Source: Malaya genurostris (lineage: Eukaryota > Arthropoda > Insecta > Diptera > Culicidae). Taken from it: a DNA stretch of 64,000 nt. The notes beneath the pieces were generated by a model, which was not told the DNA's origin, did not search any database, and saw nothing but the letters and a program-made list of their open reading frames with translations. Positions 47,280 to 59,335 of this stretch are shown here, piece by piece. The stretch lies in contig NC_080572.1 of assembly GCF_030247185.1 (NCBI RefSeq), positions 175,094,975 to 175,158,974 of the forward strand. The letters run 5' to 3'. Every line of letters starts with the position of its first letter. The stretch's first letter is position 1. Both the position numbers and the translations under genes were made by a program.

Positions 47280-47635
47280 TTAGATCTTTAATGAATAAGT
47301 GCAATTTGATTTTTTCGAAAACTGTGTAAAATGACGAAGATTGTATTTATTTTATTTTTGTTTTTTTTTTCAAGTAAGACGCATTAGGTTGTTATGTTCT
47401 GTATGATGATGATGGATTTTTAATAATTTATTTAGTTAAAAAAAATGAGTTGTCTACAAAAGTATGAGCCTCGCGTGCGCAAAGCAGGTAGAGGCAATCT
47501 GGAAATTGAATATGACTGAAACTGGATATGTTCTCTTTTATTTTTGAAAGCTTTAGCATTCTACGTGTCGAGATCGAATCTTAACTTTGTAAGATTTGAT
47601 GAATTATTTATTGATTATATTTCGGAAATAATAGG
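47280..47635 (+). mobile_element. LINE 3' untranslated region (probable)
   Basis: Sequence after the stop includes a T-rich stretch and a GTATGATGATGATGG run at about 47400, which could be a tandem tail of the LINE. Beyond it the text (GCGTGCGCAAAGCAGGTAG) may be flank. The 3' edge is uncertain. Confidence 0.4.
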
Positions 47636-47639
47636 GATC

Positions 47640-47850
47640 GGAAGTTGTTGATGGAATTGGGCTTGGCTCTGCTCATCCGCAGTCTCGTTACTCCATCGTA
47701 GCTGATGTGTGTAGCGATGAACTGGTCCGGCGGGAAGGGCCAGGTGAATTACTGTCTGATACTGACAAAGATATCGGGTTCGATTCCTGATTTGTTCAAG
47801 GATCTTCCCGGGTTGGAAATTTTCTTGAATGACCCTGGATAGTAAATCGG
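47640..47850 (+). mobile_element. Possible second tRNA-derived SINE fragment
   Basis: A B-box-like GGGTTCGATTCCTG at 47776-47789 is followed by GGATCTTCCCGGGTTGG and AAATTTTCTTGAATGACC. The layout recalls SINEs of mosquitoes that differ from the Feilai-like ones, but the A box and the tail are not clear. Confidence 0.4.
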
Positions 47851-48149
47851 AAATATTTGAATGTTTTCTTGTTCTCAGTTGTACTTTAGAAGGAGAATCT
47901 ATACCTGCTGGATTAACCAGATCGTTTTATATTTAGTTAACTGGTTAAAATATGTGATGCAATATTTATTATCATTTAGATAAATCGTCCAGCTCACACC
48001 TTTGTAGGGGTATGAGGCGGGACCATCATCATCATCATCATACATCTGCGATTGTGCGTGTCCTCGATTTTGCACAATTTTCAAAAAGGAATTGAATTTG
48101 TAACAACGAGTTTGCATTAAATTTTGCGTTAAAAACGGTTTCAATGGTG

Positions 48150-48755
48150 CGACGACATTGCAAATGTTAGAAGAGTGTTTCGGCAGCGATACTCTGCAGA
48201 AAACAGTCCAGATTTGCGGTCAAACAACTAGTGGATCTTGCACCACGATAACGCACCGTCACACAATGCCATCGTTATCCGTGAACATTTGGCTAAAAAA
48301 AGAACGAATACAATTCAGCAACCACCGAATTCGCATGACTTGGCGGCTCCCTGCGACTTTTTCCTATTCGGTCGACTCAAGAAACCGCTCCGTTGAACGC
48401 GTTTTAGCACCCGGATATAATATTATGAAAAAACTTTATAAAACCGATACCCTGAAGAAGGATGTAAATAATATTCCGAAATACGTATCTGTATTATAAC
48501 GTTTGATACACTTTCGGAAAAATAGTGACTGTGAAAAAAATGACTTTATGAGAGTGTAGTGTCGTGACCTAGTGGAATTCAACGGTACAACAACAGTACT
48601 ATTAGTGAGAATATTCTACTAACAGCTCAAACAGAAATTTAATGAAAAAATTGCAGATGGCTCTGATGGCCATACCGAAAACTGAATATAAACAATATTT
48701 CGATGATTGGATCAAGCGCTGGCATAAGTGTGGGACAATATCGATTTGGATGAAT
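48150..48755 (+). pseudogene. Mariner-type transposase relic
   Basis: Reading across frames gives WILHHDNAPSHNAIVIREHL (second catalytic Asp), KRTNTIQQPPNS, then DLAAPCDFFLFGRLKKPLR (third Asp, with one extra Ala codon). After an unrelated stretch of about 230 bp the C-terminus resumes: ALMAIPKTEYKQYFDDW and IKRWHKC at 48650-48740. The first Asp and the N-terminus are not visible. The order and motifs leave little doubt about the superfamily. Confidence 0.8.
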
Positions 48756-48829
48756 TATCTTGTATTTTTTTTTTTGAATGAATTCCGGGAACTTTTTAAT
48801 CAAGGTAGTCAACTTTTTTTTATGTAGAC

Positions 48830-49780
48830 AGTTATAAATACGACGGATAAGAACGAAATTAATATATCATTGACAAATGTACTATTACTTCCACATCTAA
48901 TTATATTCAGTAGAGTATTATTTGTACCTTATTTTAGTAATTGATAACAGAAATATTCCTACTGGTAGTGTAATTTTGTGTTTCATTAATTAATGGCTGT
49001 ATAAATTCATAGAGGGGTCAAAAATAATTGCTCGCCTACCACGCAAGCAATTCAAATCCTATTTCAATGTCTATATAATGTTTGCCTACTAAGTAATCAA
49101 GAACCCATCAGTCTTATGCTCGGATTAGTGAAATAGACATTAAGTTCCGCAACGGATCGTAATAAAGCATCTTAGATAGACAGACAAACAATCCATTATG
49201 ATCAATTGATATCACCTTCACCAGGTCAGTTTTCAATTTAATCGAGCAACCAACGTTCTGCCGCTGCCGAGAAATCCTCGAATATGGTTTCGTTTAATTC
49301 CAGTGCAATCACAGAAAGCTCCTCTCCCCCAACGTTCGATGTGGTTCGGCTCAATCTGAGTCTGCACAACGCCAACAACTAGTCAGTGATTCTACATTTA
49401 TGCTTAGAGTTGAGTATGATTCAAAAACCATAAGAAACATAATAAATTATAGAGCTACAGCAACAGCAACTGGGTACAACAGACTAGACGAAAGGAACGG
49501 ATAAATCAGCCTTCCAGTTGGATCAAGGCCCAAGGTTAACCATAAATCCCTTAGAGAATTTGCCAACCGAACTTAAACTGGGGCTGCAGTAATTCATTGT
49601 ACACGCGGAGACATGCTGAGCGATTTCGACTGGTTGAGCCAAGGCGACCAAACAGCTGTCCTGATAGTTGAACTCCGTTACCCTTATTGTCTTAAATGAA
49701 AACAATCATAAATAAGTAAGTAGCCATGCAATAGTGGACGACTTCGTTTCTGGCATTAAAATTCTATTCACAATTTGTAC
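48830..49780. other. Unannotated stretch
   Basis: Short frames only. No element ends, SINE boxes or transposase motifs were found. Confidence 0.4.
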
Positions 49781-49829
49781 TTAGTTCCGTGACGAGCACC
49801 ACGGATCTTGCGGGTCACTTTGCCATGGC

Positions 49830-50685
49830 GTGCGAATTCCTAGGCGGATTTGCAAAACTATGCTGGTTGGTGACCCCAAGCCTGGCGAGACATTGTCATT
49901 GTGCAACCAACACCGAGACAGCGGGAGACAAACGCTTCAACACTTCCTCGTACAATTCTACACTTATTTGGATATGCACGACTTTTATCGGGCTGTATCA
50001 GGCCTCCTACAGACAGTGAAGCCAGTGATCACTGCATCGTGAGTGTTTTCTAATCAATCTGAAAAATCAGCAACTCCGGGTGATTCGGATTACAGACAAC
50101 TGACGATCGAGGAGATTAATTGCTTTTCACAGTTCCTACCGATGACCTTGTCAGTTAAGACAAAAAGCAATCGCAATACTTAGGGAGTCACTTTGTGCGG
50201 CTATCGGCTCGAAAAGTGTGTCGCTCCTTTCAAATCACGTTTTTTTTGTACGATATAAATCAAGCGGTTGAGCAATTGGTTGGAAAATGTGTAACATTTC
50301 AATCTGATCGTTCTGTGATTGAGAGGCTCGTTATCAAGATTGGTTGCGGAATAAGACTGGAACTGAAACAATATAGTATTTATTCTAAACAAGCACGGTT
50401 TTGGACGTGTCACCGTTTTTCTGGAGGCGAATAATACTTTTTACGAACTGTTGGAAGGAATATACTACATTTTGAAAGCGAAGTGAGGACCAAGTTCTCT
50501 CAGCGATTACAGTACATCGGTGCGTTTAAGGATGAAAAACAAATTCATGTGTCATTTTTTCGAGATTTGTTGTAAGTGCTGCATTCTGATGAGATTGTTC
50601 CGTATCGTTCATATTTCAAATATTGTGTTCAGCGACAATTCGGAAATGGGGTGATAATGACCAGAAATATAAGCAAATGTTAGAT
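49830..50685 (+). pseudogene. Unrecognised decayed coding sequence
   Basis: The text stays protein-like over about 850 bp if two in-frame stops, one TGA and one frameshift near 50180 are bridged. Readable parts include LVGDPKPGETLSLCNQHRD, TLQHFLVQFYTYLDMHDFY, PGDSDYRQLTIEEINCF, then in the second frame INQAVEQLVGKCVTFQ, ESEVRTKFSQRLQYIGAF and IVPYRSYFKYCVQRQFG. I do not recognise the family. It could be a transposon protein, a retroposed host gene or an old viral integration; nothing seen separates these. The sequence GTGAGT right after the first part could be a splice donor, which would instead make it an exon. Confidence 0.4.
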
Positions 50686-50939
50686 TATTACGTTCATACG
50701 AGAAATGACTGTGTAATTTAATTGAAAATCAGTAATTGGAATAGTCACAAGCCTAGAGGATTCTCGTTATTTGGGATTTGTAATTAGAAATGGTGGGTCC
50801 GATCGATTTAGTGTCTTCTGCAATGTTTAAGATAATTATAACGACTATGTAAAAAAATAGTACTGTTGAAAAAAATATTCTGTTTGATTTTTATTCTAAA
50901 AAGATCACCTAAAATTCAAATATGTCAAAAAAGAGATTT

Positions 50940-51365
50940 TTTTTCATTTTTGCCTTTCTCATATAGAAAGGTTATGCAATCACTGTGAAAACCGCCTTTT
51001 TAACATAGGCCCGGAGGGCCGAGTGTCATATTCCATTCGATTCAGTTCGTCGAGTACGAAAAATGTCTCTCTGTGTGTATGTGCGTATGTGAGTATGTAA
51101 CGTTTTTTGCACTGACTTTTCTCGGAGATGGCTGAACCGATTTTCACAAACTAAGATTCAAATGAAAGGTCTTGTGGTCCTATACAAAATTTCTGAATAT
51201 TATTTGGATCCTTTTGTGAACCGCTCGATTCAATCAGAATCAATTGGTGTCAAAAAAGAGCCCAAATTAGTGTCACAAACTATTTAATAAGAAGATAAAA
51301 AATATTTTTAGGGACTGTTTGAAGAGAGAGAAAGGTGTTATCACACCACTAGGTGGATTGAGAAG
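50940..51365 (+). repeat. Dispersed repeat family R, short complete-ended copy
   Basis: It starts with the hairpin CTTTCTCATATAGAAAG, then GGTTATGCAATCACTGTG, GGCCCGGAGGGCCGAGTGTC and TTCAGTTCGTCGAGTACG. One module (TGGCTGAACCGATTTTCAC) follows. It ends ATCACACCACTAGGTGGATT. With both ends and one module it is a useful minimal form of the family. Confidence 0.85.
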
Positions 51366-51507
51366 GGTTTTTTTTTCATAAATACGTTTGTTTCATAAGG
51401 CATAAGTTTTTCTTCGCCGTGACATCCACTATACATCCACTATATCATATTAGTATGTCGGAATTTATTAATTAATCTAAACACTGTTATCAAGCGATTT
51501 GCTATTA

Positions 51508-52775
51508 AGAAGTGTATCGAAAAGTAGTTAGCATCTTTGATTATTGAATAAAAAAGCGAAAAAAAACATATTTTGACATCAGTTTTTCAATATATTGTAG
51601 AAAAATTACATTTTTATGCATTTCACTGATTATATTGAAGAAAATCCTAGTTTCTGTGAAACGCTCGTACTTTGGACTTGACATTCTTCATTAAATTCTG
51701 CTCAATTACTTTTGTGATTTTCCTGGTGGCAGCTGTCCAGTTTTTTTTAACTCCTGCATGTTTTGGGACACTGTACCTTCCTTCCGAAAGTGCCGCTTGA
51801 CAATTGCCCAATATCTTTCAATTGGCCGAAGATTCGGGCAGTCCACGAATTGTACATTATTTTATGTCAACCACTGTAGAACGGAGTTGGCGTAGTGGGC
51901 TGAAGCCAAATCCGGCCAGAAGAGAGGAGGAGCCTTATGCTTTCTGTACAGTAGCAGCATTCTCTTCTTCAAACATTCTTCCTCGTACAACTTGACGTTA
52001 ATTGTGCCTTTCGTGAAGAAAATCGACGACCGCAAACCACAGGTACAAATTGCTTGCCAGACCCACACCTTCTGCCCAAACTTTACCATCGCCACCGTGG
52101 TGTCAGCGTCGTCCAGGTCCTGGTAAACCGATTTCGTATAATATTGCGGTCCGGGCAGCGCTTGAGAGTCTTCCTTGGCGTAGGTTTCGTCGTCGATCAG
52201 GATGCATCCGTCTTTATTCTGTAGAATCCGGTTATACAGTTTTCGCGCTGAACTTGCTGCATCAGGGATTTTTTCGGCACCTTCTGTTTCTTGTACGTTT
52301 TCAGGAAGTTCCGAACTTTGATCCGTTGAATCATCCCGATGGTGGTGTTGAACTGCTTGGCCAAATCCCGCGTCGACGCCGGTGGGTTTTTCCTGATGTA
52401 CTCAACCACTTTTAAGTCCCGACCGGGCTGGCTGGGACCCGTTTTCCTACCGGATCGGGGCAAATCCTTCATGGAAAGGGTCTTACCGAACTTCTCGATA
52501 ATATATTTGACACTAGTGTGGTGCACTTTCACCCGTTTTGCAATTTCGTTGTACTTAACACCACTTTCTGAGCACCAAGTGTGCAGACTTTTCTTTCGCG
52601 TTTCCGGATCAATTCGACTCATCATTGAAACGATAAACCGTACTGAAACCAATCGATTGCGCAGCTGTTATTGACATGTAAACAAACATGTCACCGCAAA
52701 ACACGCTGCAAAAAATTAAGCCATTTCAGAGTAATAACTGTTTGAATGTTGCTAACTACTTATCGATACACTCCT
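51508..52775 (-). mobile_element. DD37E-type Tc1/mariner transposon, second lineage
   Basis: The left end AGAAGTGTATCGA and the right end TCGATACACTCCT are inverted with one mismatch, flanked by TA (51506-51507 and 52776-52777). The length is 1268 bp. The transposase on the minus strand is related to, but clearly different from, those at 3360 and 52996. Confidence 0.9.
51716..52622 (-). pseudogene. DD37E-type transposase, inactivated
   Basis: The start is probably the ATG at 52622 (MSRIDPETRKKS). The two helix-turn-helix parts (GVKYNEIAKRVKVHHTSV and STRDLAKQFNTTIGMI) and the linker TYKKQKVPKKS are intact. A one-base frameshift near 52235 follows. The catalytic part then reads LIDDETYAKED (first Asp), VWVWQAICTCG, FWPDLASAHY (second Asp), a TAA stop, and CPNLRPIERYW with the Glu. 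Only 30 residues separate second Asp and Glu. The seven missing residues fall just before CPNL, where copy 1 reads PKDINPL, so an in-frame deletion probably removed them. Confidence 0.88.
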
Positions 52776-52995
52776 TATAAATAACTTTAAAAATAAACTT
52801 TATTTTGTACATGATCTTATAACTGTTACTAACTCCGTTTTGTACCTGAAGTTTATTTAATTGTAATTTTTAACAATTATGCAAGTTATAACAATTATCC
52901 AGTTATAACTTTGACATTACCTTCCTGCTTTTGATGTGGAACAAATCTTCGTTTTATATACATAGGGGTGCAAATTAAAATTTCAAGGATAACTA

Positions 52996-54254
52996 CAAGT
53001 AGAAATGTGGTCAGCCAAAAACCGCTGCCTTTTGGCAATGGTTCAGAATCTGTCAATTTTTATGGCTGCATCCTGTTATTTACACTCCACTCTAACCACT
53101 TGTGCAGTTGTTTATTCGTTTTCATTAGTTTGTTTCGAAATGCGTGGACTTTCAGCAGAACAACATCGAAAACTTGTGTACAAATGGTGCACAGAACGCG
53201 GACTGTCACTGAGAAAGACAGCAAAAATGGAAGGAGTAAGTGAAAAAGCCGTGCGAAATGCAATCAGGAAGTTCGGTGAGGATAACACCTTTGAGGATAA
53301 ACCGAAAACGGGTCGAAAAAAAGGTCCTGCTAACTCTCAGTTGGATAAACGTATACTGAAGGCGTCCGAGCAAAAGAAGGAGGTTTCAGTTCGGGATGTG
53401 GCCAAAAAAGTGGCCACTTCGCAGTCAAATGTTCTTCGTGCTAAAGAACGTTTGAATCTTCGAACCTATAAGAAGCAGAAACAACCAAAACGTAGTCCGA
53501 ATCAAGAAGCATCGATCAGGCAGAGGGTTCGAAAGCTGTACAATACGATTCTTGCTGGAAATTTAAGCTGCATAATCATGGACGACGAAACCTACGTGAA
53601 ACTCGATTACAAATCCTTGCCGGGACCACAATATTATACGGTGCGAGAAGTATTAAACCAGTTCGAGACATCGATTGAAGTCGAAATATTTGGTAAGAAA
53701 GTTGTGGTCTGGCAAGCAATTTGTAGCTGCGGTAAGATTTCGAAACCCATCTTCACAACTGCTTCAATGAACAGCGAAATATACATCAAGGAATGTATAC
53801 AAAAACGACTTCTACCCATGATTCGAAGCCACACGTAAGATCTTGCATTTTGCCACTACTCGAAATCAACGGTAGAATGGTATACTACCAAAAGTGTCAC
53901 TTTTGTCTCAAAAGACATGAATCCACCAAATTGCCCACAACTTCGACCAATTGAGGAATTTTGGGCATTAACGAAGGCACATCTTAGGAAACATGTCCCG
54001 GCAGCCGAAACCATTCAACAGTTCGAAAAAGATTGGAAAAAAGTGTCAAAACTTGTCGTCAAGAAGTCTGTACGGAATTTAATGAGGATCGTTCGCAAGA
54101 CGTAGTCTACAATGGCTAAGTAGCAAATGTTGAGAATAATATTCTTTTGTTGTAGTCTAATATTATCAGTATATCGAATAAAATTTGAATTTCTAACACT
54201 TGTGGATTATTTACAGCGGAATTAAAGTGCGTCCATACTTTCTGGGACAGTCTT
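52996..54254 (+). mobile_element. DD37E (ITmD37E-type) transposon, copy 2, left end eroded
   Basis: The right end TACTTTCTGGGACAGTCTT with TA at 54255-54256 is the same as in copy 1 at 3360-4602. The left end has lost the matching TIR: the text after a TA at 52994-52995 is diverged (CAAGTAGAAATGTGG) before homology becomes clear at CCGCTGCC. Confidence 0.85.
53140..54105 (+). pseudogene. DD37E transposase, nearly complete but lacking the second Asp
   Basis: The likely start is the ATG at 53140 (MRGLSAEQHRK). The frame runs through both helix-turn-helix parts, the linker TYKKQKQPKRSP, the first catalytic block CIIMDDETYVKLDY and VVVWQAICSCGKISK to a stop at 53838. Compared with copy 1, about 20 bp have been lost here, taking the second aspartate (FWPDLAS). 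The C-terminal part with PPNCPQLRPIEEFWAL (Glu) to the end at 54105 is intact in another frame. Apart from this lesion the gene is well preserved. Confidence 0.9.
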
Positions 54255-54256
54255 TA

Positions 54257-55089
54257 GCTAGCAGTGTCCTCTTTTGTCAGCTAAAAATCTCCGACATACC
54301 GGATTTCCCTAACATAGACGACGGTTTTGAAGGAGTAAGCGATATATCAATAACAAAGCATCGCTCTGATTGGTCAATCGATTCAAAAGCGAAAATCTTA
54401 CGTGTAGCATGCCAGAGGTAGGTTGTTGCCAGACAGAAAGGCAGCAAGGTGCTATAAAACGATTTCAAGCTTCAATTGGTATGCTCTGATCTTGTGTCGT
54501 TTTAGCCTGTGAAATTTGCAACTAATCCACTGAAAATTTTGAGTGCTCAAGATTAATTTTTAATTTATATAAGATGAACTCTAATAATAATGAGAAAAAG
54601 TTTTTCGCTTAAACCGAAATCGCAGAATGGTAGTAATAGCAGAGAAATTTAACGCTATAAAAATAACTGCGTGCTTACAAAACTCGTACACAGAGAAGCT
54701 TACATATTGAAATCCGTATCAAAAGTATGTATGTACAAAGATATTATTGCATACATTTTGACTTTGATGTAATTTCGTCAGCTACAAAACAAATACAAAT
54801 CAAGACAAACAGTAACTTTTCATATTGTGTCTAAATTAAATACCGATATGAAAAGTTACTTAGTTTATATCAGTGCTGTAGTTGCGGTTAGTCACAGTTA
54901 GTCAATGACTAACCAGTACATGAAACTGAAACTTCTCAGAAAATGAGACAATTGGTTTTCGGAAATTCAAATAAAGACTGATTCAAGTAAACACGAAAGG
55001 TGCAAAAGTAATTTAAAATTTTAAAATAACGTGTTCATGGAAGTAGAATTCAATAGGGCGCTTATATACTTGATTCCAGGGTGCAGAGT
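54257..55089. other. Unannotated stretch
   Basis: A 73-codon plus-strand frame at 54200-54421 crosses the transposon end and is probably chance. No other element or gene is seen. Confidence 0.4.
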
Positions 55090-55678
55090 GAAAGTATGCC
55101 TTAAGAATGATTCCAGGGCACAGAATCATGGTGAGGCCGTGGGACGCAGGGTGGTAGTATTTTTAAATATATTCAATACTCCTACTGAGGGCGCAAATCA
55201 TTATTTATTTTCAAACTAGATTAAAAAAAATCTTGTAAAGAAAATTTGAAAGGGCGCCTAAAGAACGATTCCAGGGTACAGAATCATGGTGAGGTCGTGT
55301 GACGCAGGGTGGTAATATTTTTTAATACATTGAATACTCCTACTGAGGGCGCAAATCATTATTTATTTTCAAACTAGATTAAAAAAAATCTTGTAAAGAA
55401 AATTTGAAAGGGCGCCTAAAGAATGATTCCAGAGCGCAGGGTGGTAATATTTTTGAATAGATTAAATACTGCTACTGAGGGCGCAAATCATTATTTATTT
55501 TCAAACCAGATAACTAACTTCTTGTAAAGAAAATTTTTAAGGGCGCCTAAAGAATGATTCCAGGGCACAGAATCATGGTGAGGCCGTAGGACGCAGGGAC
55601 GCAGGGTGGTAGTATTTTTAAATACCTACATTCAATATTCCTACTGAGGGCGCAAATCATTATTTATTTTCAAACATA
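55090..55678 (+). repeat. Tandem array of four ~158-bp units
   Basis: Units start with GAATGATTCCAGGGCACAG at 55105, 55263, 55421 and 55552, so the period is 158, 158 and 131. The third unit lacks the CATGGTGAGGCC segment. Every unit carries GACGCAGGGTGGTA and CTACTGAGGGCGCAAATC before TTATTTATTTTCAAAC. The array begins and ends inside partial units. No coding capacity is apparent. Confidence 0.92.
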
Positions 55679-55679
55679 T

Positions 55680-58325
55680 AGATTGACGAAGACTACAAAA
55701 TTAGATCGGGACTGGTATCTGTATTTTAATTATTACACCTTCGTGAAATGGTAATGAGGTGACAGTGGACAGTAGAATTCAATGAAAGAAAGTGAAATTG
55801 GTTCTTAATGATAATTCGAAATAGATAAATGTGATGAATACGCTTAAGCTGATGCATAGCTTTGCGAGCATGTTTCACTGATTTGTTCAGCATGAACTCA
55901 GGATGGAATAAAAAAAACATATAGTTGGTGAACAGTAAATAATAAGTGCTAGTTACAGCGAGCGCATAAATGTTGTTCGGCACCACAAAGATGTTAAATT
56001 CTCACCGTTGACTTAACTGACCAAACCAAAAGTTTGTTTATCCCTTAAATAACAACACTAGAATTTGAACATGTACTATAAAAATGCCACAAAATAATAT
56101 ATTAATTTCAAAACATTGTTATTAGATTCAAATATATTAGGAGAGCTTACAAGTTAATTATTAATTAACTTTTAAAAATTATTAATTATTAATTCGACAT
56201 ATAAAAGAAAACATATCACTATTTTTCCGCATATAATTTGATGATTCATATATTAGTCTTTTGGATTCGCTTTATTCGATTAATTAAATAAAGTCCTGAA
56301 TTTATTCAATAAATGTATTATATTCATAGTGAAATGCGAATAACTTAGAATCTTTGATAGTTCTTCAGTCGAAAGTCGAAAGTCGAAATGCAGTTTAAAT
56401 TCGAATAAATTCATAATTTCAAAAAACAATTTTAAACCAAATATGAATTTAAGGGGGGAGGAAGTTCTCCGGGACACGATGCCAAGCATCTGCATCTCAA
56501 ATCAAGTTTAACAATTGCAGCTGAGTGCATTTCACTAAACACTGTAATAGAAACGCTTCGTGCAGAAAAATTTAAAAAAATGCAAAATTCGTCAAAGACA
56601 AGTTCAAAAAAAATAAATTTAATCTTCAACCAATTGCATTGCGCCCCTGCGCTAAAGAAATTATGGCGCCCCATTAAAGAAGCTAGCGACTAACCAAAGC
56701 AAATAGAACAACAACAGCACTGGTTTATATAGTTTGAAGAATTCATAGAATGAACGGTAGTATTTATCAATTAAATTAATTCATTTATGTTGTAATTAAT
56801 ATTTGAAGGAATGTCATTGGGGTATTCGTAGAGTCAAAGATAAATTGCTTTTTGGAAAAGTGATAAATTTATGAATGGAGACATCTCTTGTTGTACATAA
56901 CGTAACAACATAAAAAATCTATGCTAACATTTTCAGTAAAATTAGATGGCCGTAACTCAGTGAGCGACATATCAGTCTCGTTCAACTGAACGAGTAAAAC
57001 AGATTAAACTGCGTTCTTAATTTTCTTCTTTTGAGTTGAACTAAAATAAGGCAATATTTTGACGATTGATTGAACTGTTTGATTGAAAATGTCGATCATT
57101 AGAAATTTTGGTTGTCTTGTTCCACATCAATGGCTCGAACAACCCCCCTTGTAGCTTGTTAACTATTTTTCCGATTTGTATTTCAACAACAAACGTACAA
57201 CAAAATACTCTTCGTAGTAGGATCCAGATAATTAATGACAAGCTTTAGACACAGTGCCTAATGCGATCACTTCTCGATCATTTTTATGTACCTCTTGTTA
57301 CCTTTGCGGAATACAGGAAAGATGAAAGTGATCTTCCATGAATCAGGGAGCATTACTGAATGTAAAGAGATATCAAATAATATCATCAATGGCACAAGTT
57401 GGTTTACAAAGCACTTTTTGTGAGCTATAGACAGAATACCAGTCAATGTGATTAACTAGGAATCAGTGAAGTGCTTCTCATTCTATTGACCTGCATCTAA
57501 ATTATGTCTCTATAAAACCTCTATTTAGAATCCTTCAACATTATCAGCATTCAATCCATTATGCGGCACGTCATCGTGTACCAATTAAAATACCAGCTTC
57601 GATCGAGGATATGTGAATTCTTACCAATAGTGAGCCTCCATTTGCAGTCTAGAGCAAAAATAAAAAAAAATAAATGAGAACAATGTCGGCCATAAATTTA
57701 TTGCATAGTGCAAAACCCATTCCATAGAAATTACAAACCTGAGTACCCTCGATCAGCGATCAAACTTAACCGATGGAGTTATGCATACCTAATCTTGCCA
57801 GTATGTAAATAGAACAATGCAGAAGCGTTCCCGTCTTGAATACTACAACATTTGTTACACTACTTACGGCTCGATCTAGATCATCCGATACAAGTTAATT
57901 TGTGACCTGCTTTGTAATATCAATCGGAGCTGTCAATAAACGGAGCGGGATTAATTTACGATACTTCAAGCACGATCAGGTGGCTCGAAGAAAGGCTTCG
58001 GAGCTGTTGATAATCGAACGCTGGATGCTGACGGTTATGAAAGAAACTCTACTCTATTGAATGGTAATGTTTTGCTTATAAATTATTCATTCCATCGATC
58101 TCTAGTTAGAACTTGCAACCGATCTGCAGCTAAGGAGTATCACTTTCAATATTTCTACGATGCTAATCACGCTGAAGGCAGTCTTGGATTTGTTTGAGGA
58201 GTGACAAGAATAGTGCTTAAACAGGCAGTCTCGGGAAAATTTCAACGTTTTTTTTTGAGAATGAAATTATGCAAAAATCATTCATAGAATTGACGCTTTT
58301 TACAAAAAAAAACTGAAATATCGAC
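55680..58325. other. Long unannotated stretch
   Basis: Very AT-rich at 56050-56420. An 80-codon and an 86-codon minus-strand frame show no motif. No transposon ends were recognised, although older relics may be present. This is one of the longest parts of the window without an identified repeat. Confidence 0.35.
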
Positions 58326-58329
58326 TAGC

Positions 58330-58600
58330 ATGAATAATTCGTGGAGAAGGGATCATCGGCGTTGGAGCCACAGCCGATCAGTCGCCGACGTCTGGCAAAG
58401 TCAAGTCAATCGACCCCTTCGACACCAAATGTATCATGCTAGCGCTGGTGGATTAAAATCCGTTCACCGAAGTGCAAATTGAATCCGACTAAATTGTGTG
58501 CGGTGATCGTCATACTGGCGGTTTGCACACGCTCCAGCCACTGAACCGCCATCGAAAACACGAGCCGATGTGTGTTGTATAAAAGGATAAATTACCTGTC
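58330..58600 (+). pseudogene. Unrecognised decayed coding sequence
   Basis: One frame reads GVGATADQSPTSGKVKSIDP, FDTKCIMLALVD, a TAA, NPFTEVQIESD, a TAA, IVCGDRHTGGLHTLQPLNR. Base use is codon-like with GC-rich third positions, unlike the AT-rich flanks, and both stops could derive from Tyr codons by one change. I do not recognise the protein. It may be a retroposed copy of a host gene or part of an unknown element. Confidence 0.4.
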
Positions 58601-58850
58601 CTACTCGCAATTGGCTGGTGTTGAATCAATGGTTGATTTATTTACAATTGAGCTATTTATTTTAGTTTTAATTTCATGATCAATTAAGGAAATCAACGAC
58701 TCCGGGAAGAGTCTTTGCAGCTGCTGGCGATTTGCTTCGGTGAGGTTTCGTCCGTGGTGTTGTGGGGGCTGGGGGGTTCGTGACTTTTACTCTCGTTCCA
58801 AATATCGATCCAGTATGTGAAGCAGCGCGAGGTACGGTCATAAATAATCG

Positions 58851-59150
58851 ATGAGAATGACAGAAAAGGACTACAACTTTGCCAACACAGCAGCAAACGT
58901 AGTGCGGATTGTGCACGCGAACCGTCAAATGTGCGGCAATTTTTCTTCTTTCATCTTCTGTGGCATGCTGATCCGGGGCAAGGTCAAGACAAACGATCGG
59001 ATTCAGGTAACCCTAAGCGACTATCGCATCGCCATTGATGATGTTTACAAACATCACGAACAGGCCGCTGTGGTAATCTATAGTGTATTGATATTGGCAA
59101 CGTTGAACACACTTTTCACCTACTTTTATATTCATGAAAATGAGTTATAA
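58851..59150 (+). CDS. Hypothetical 99-residue frame
   Basis: The frame MRMTEKDYNFANTAANVVRI to YIHENEL is open for 99 codons. The first 75 or so codons have GC-rich third positions (GGC ATG CTG ATC CGG), while the last 20 are AT-rich. This suggests an old coding piece joined to non-coding DNA. There is no recognised domain. It follows the decayed stretch at 58330-58600 and may belong to the same ancestral gene. Confidence 0.3.
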   Translation: MRMTEKDYNFANTAANVVRIVHANRQMCGNFSSFIFCGMLIRGKVKTNDRIQVTLSDYRIAIDDVYKHHEQAAVVIYSVLILATLNTLFTYFYIHENEL

Positions 59151-59164
59151 TTAGCTTAGACTTT

Positions 59165-59325
59165 TTTACCTTTCTTATGAAGAACAGTTATACAATATTT
59201 TGAATATTCCATTCGTGCAAAAAGGCCCGAAACGCCAAGTGCCATGTGCCATTCGACTCAGCTCGTCGAGTATGCATATATGTGTGAGTGTTTGAGTATG
59301 TATCAAAATATGACACTAAAGACCT
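59165..59325 (+). repeat. Dispersed repeat family R, fragment
   Basis: It holds the family start only: CCTTTCTTATGAAGAACAG, GGCCCGAAACGCCAAGTG and CATTCGACTCAGCTCGTCGAG, then a short GT-rich stretch. The modules are absent. Confidence 0.7.
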
Positions 59326-59335
59326 GCCAGAAAGT

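Noticed and set aside
52050..52674. Plus-strand frames of 111-121 codons
   Set aside because: They are shadows of the minus-strand DD37E transposase.
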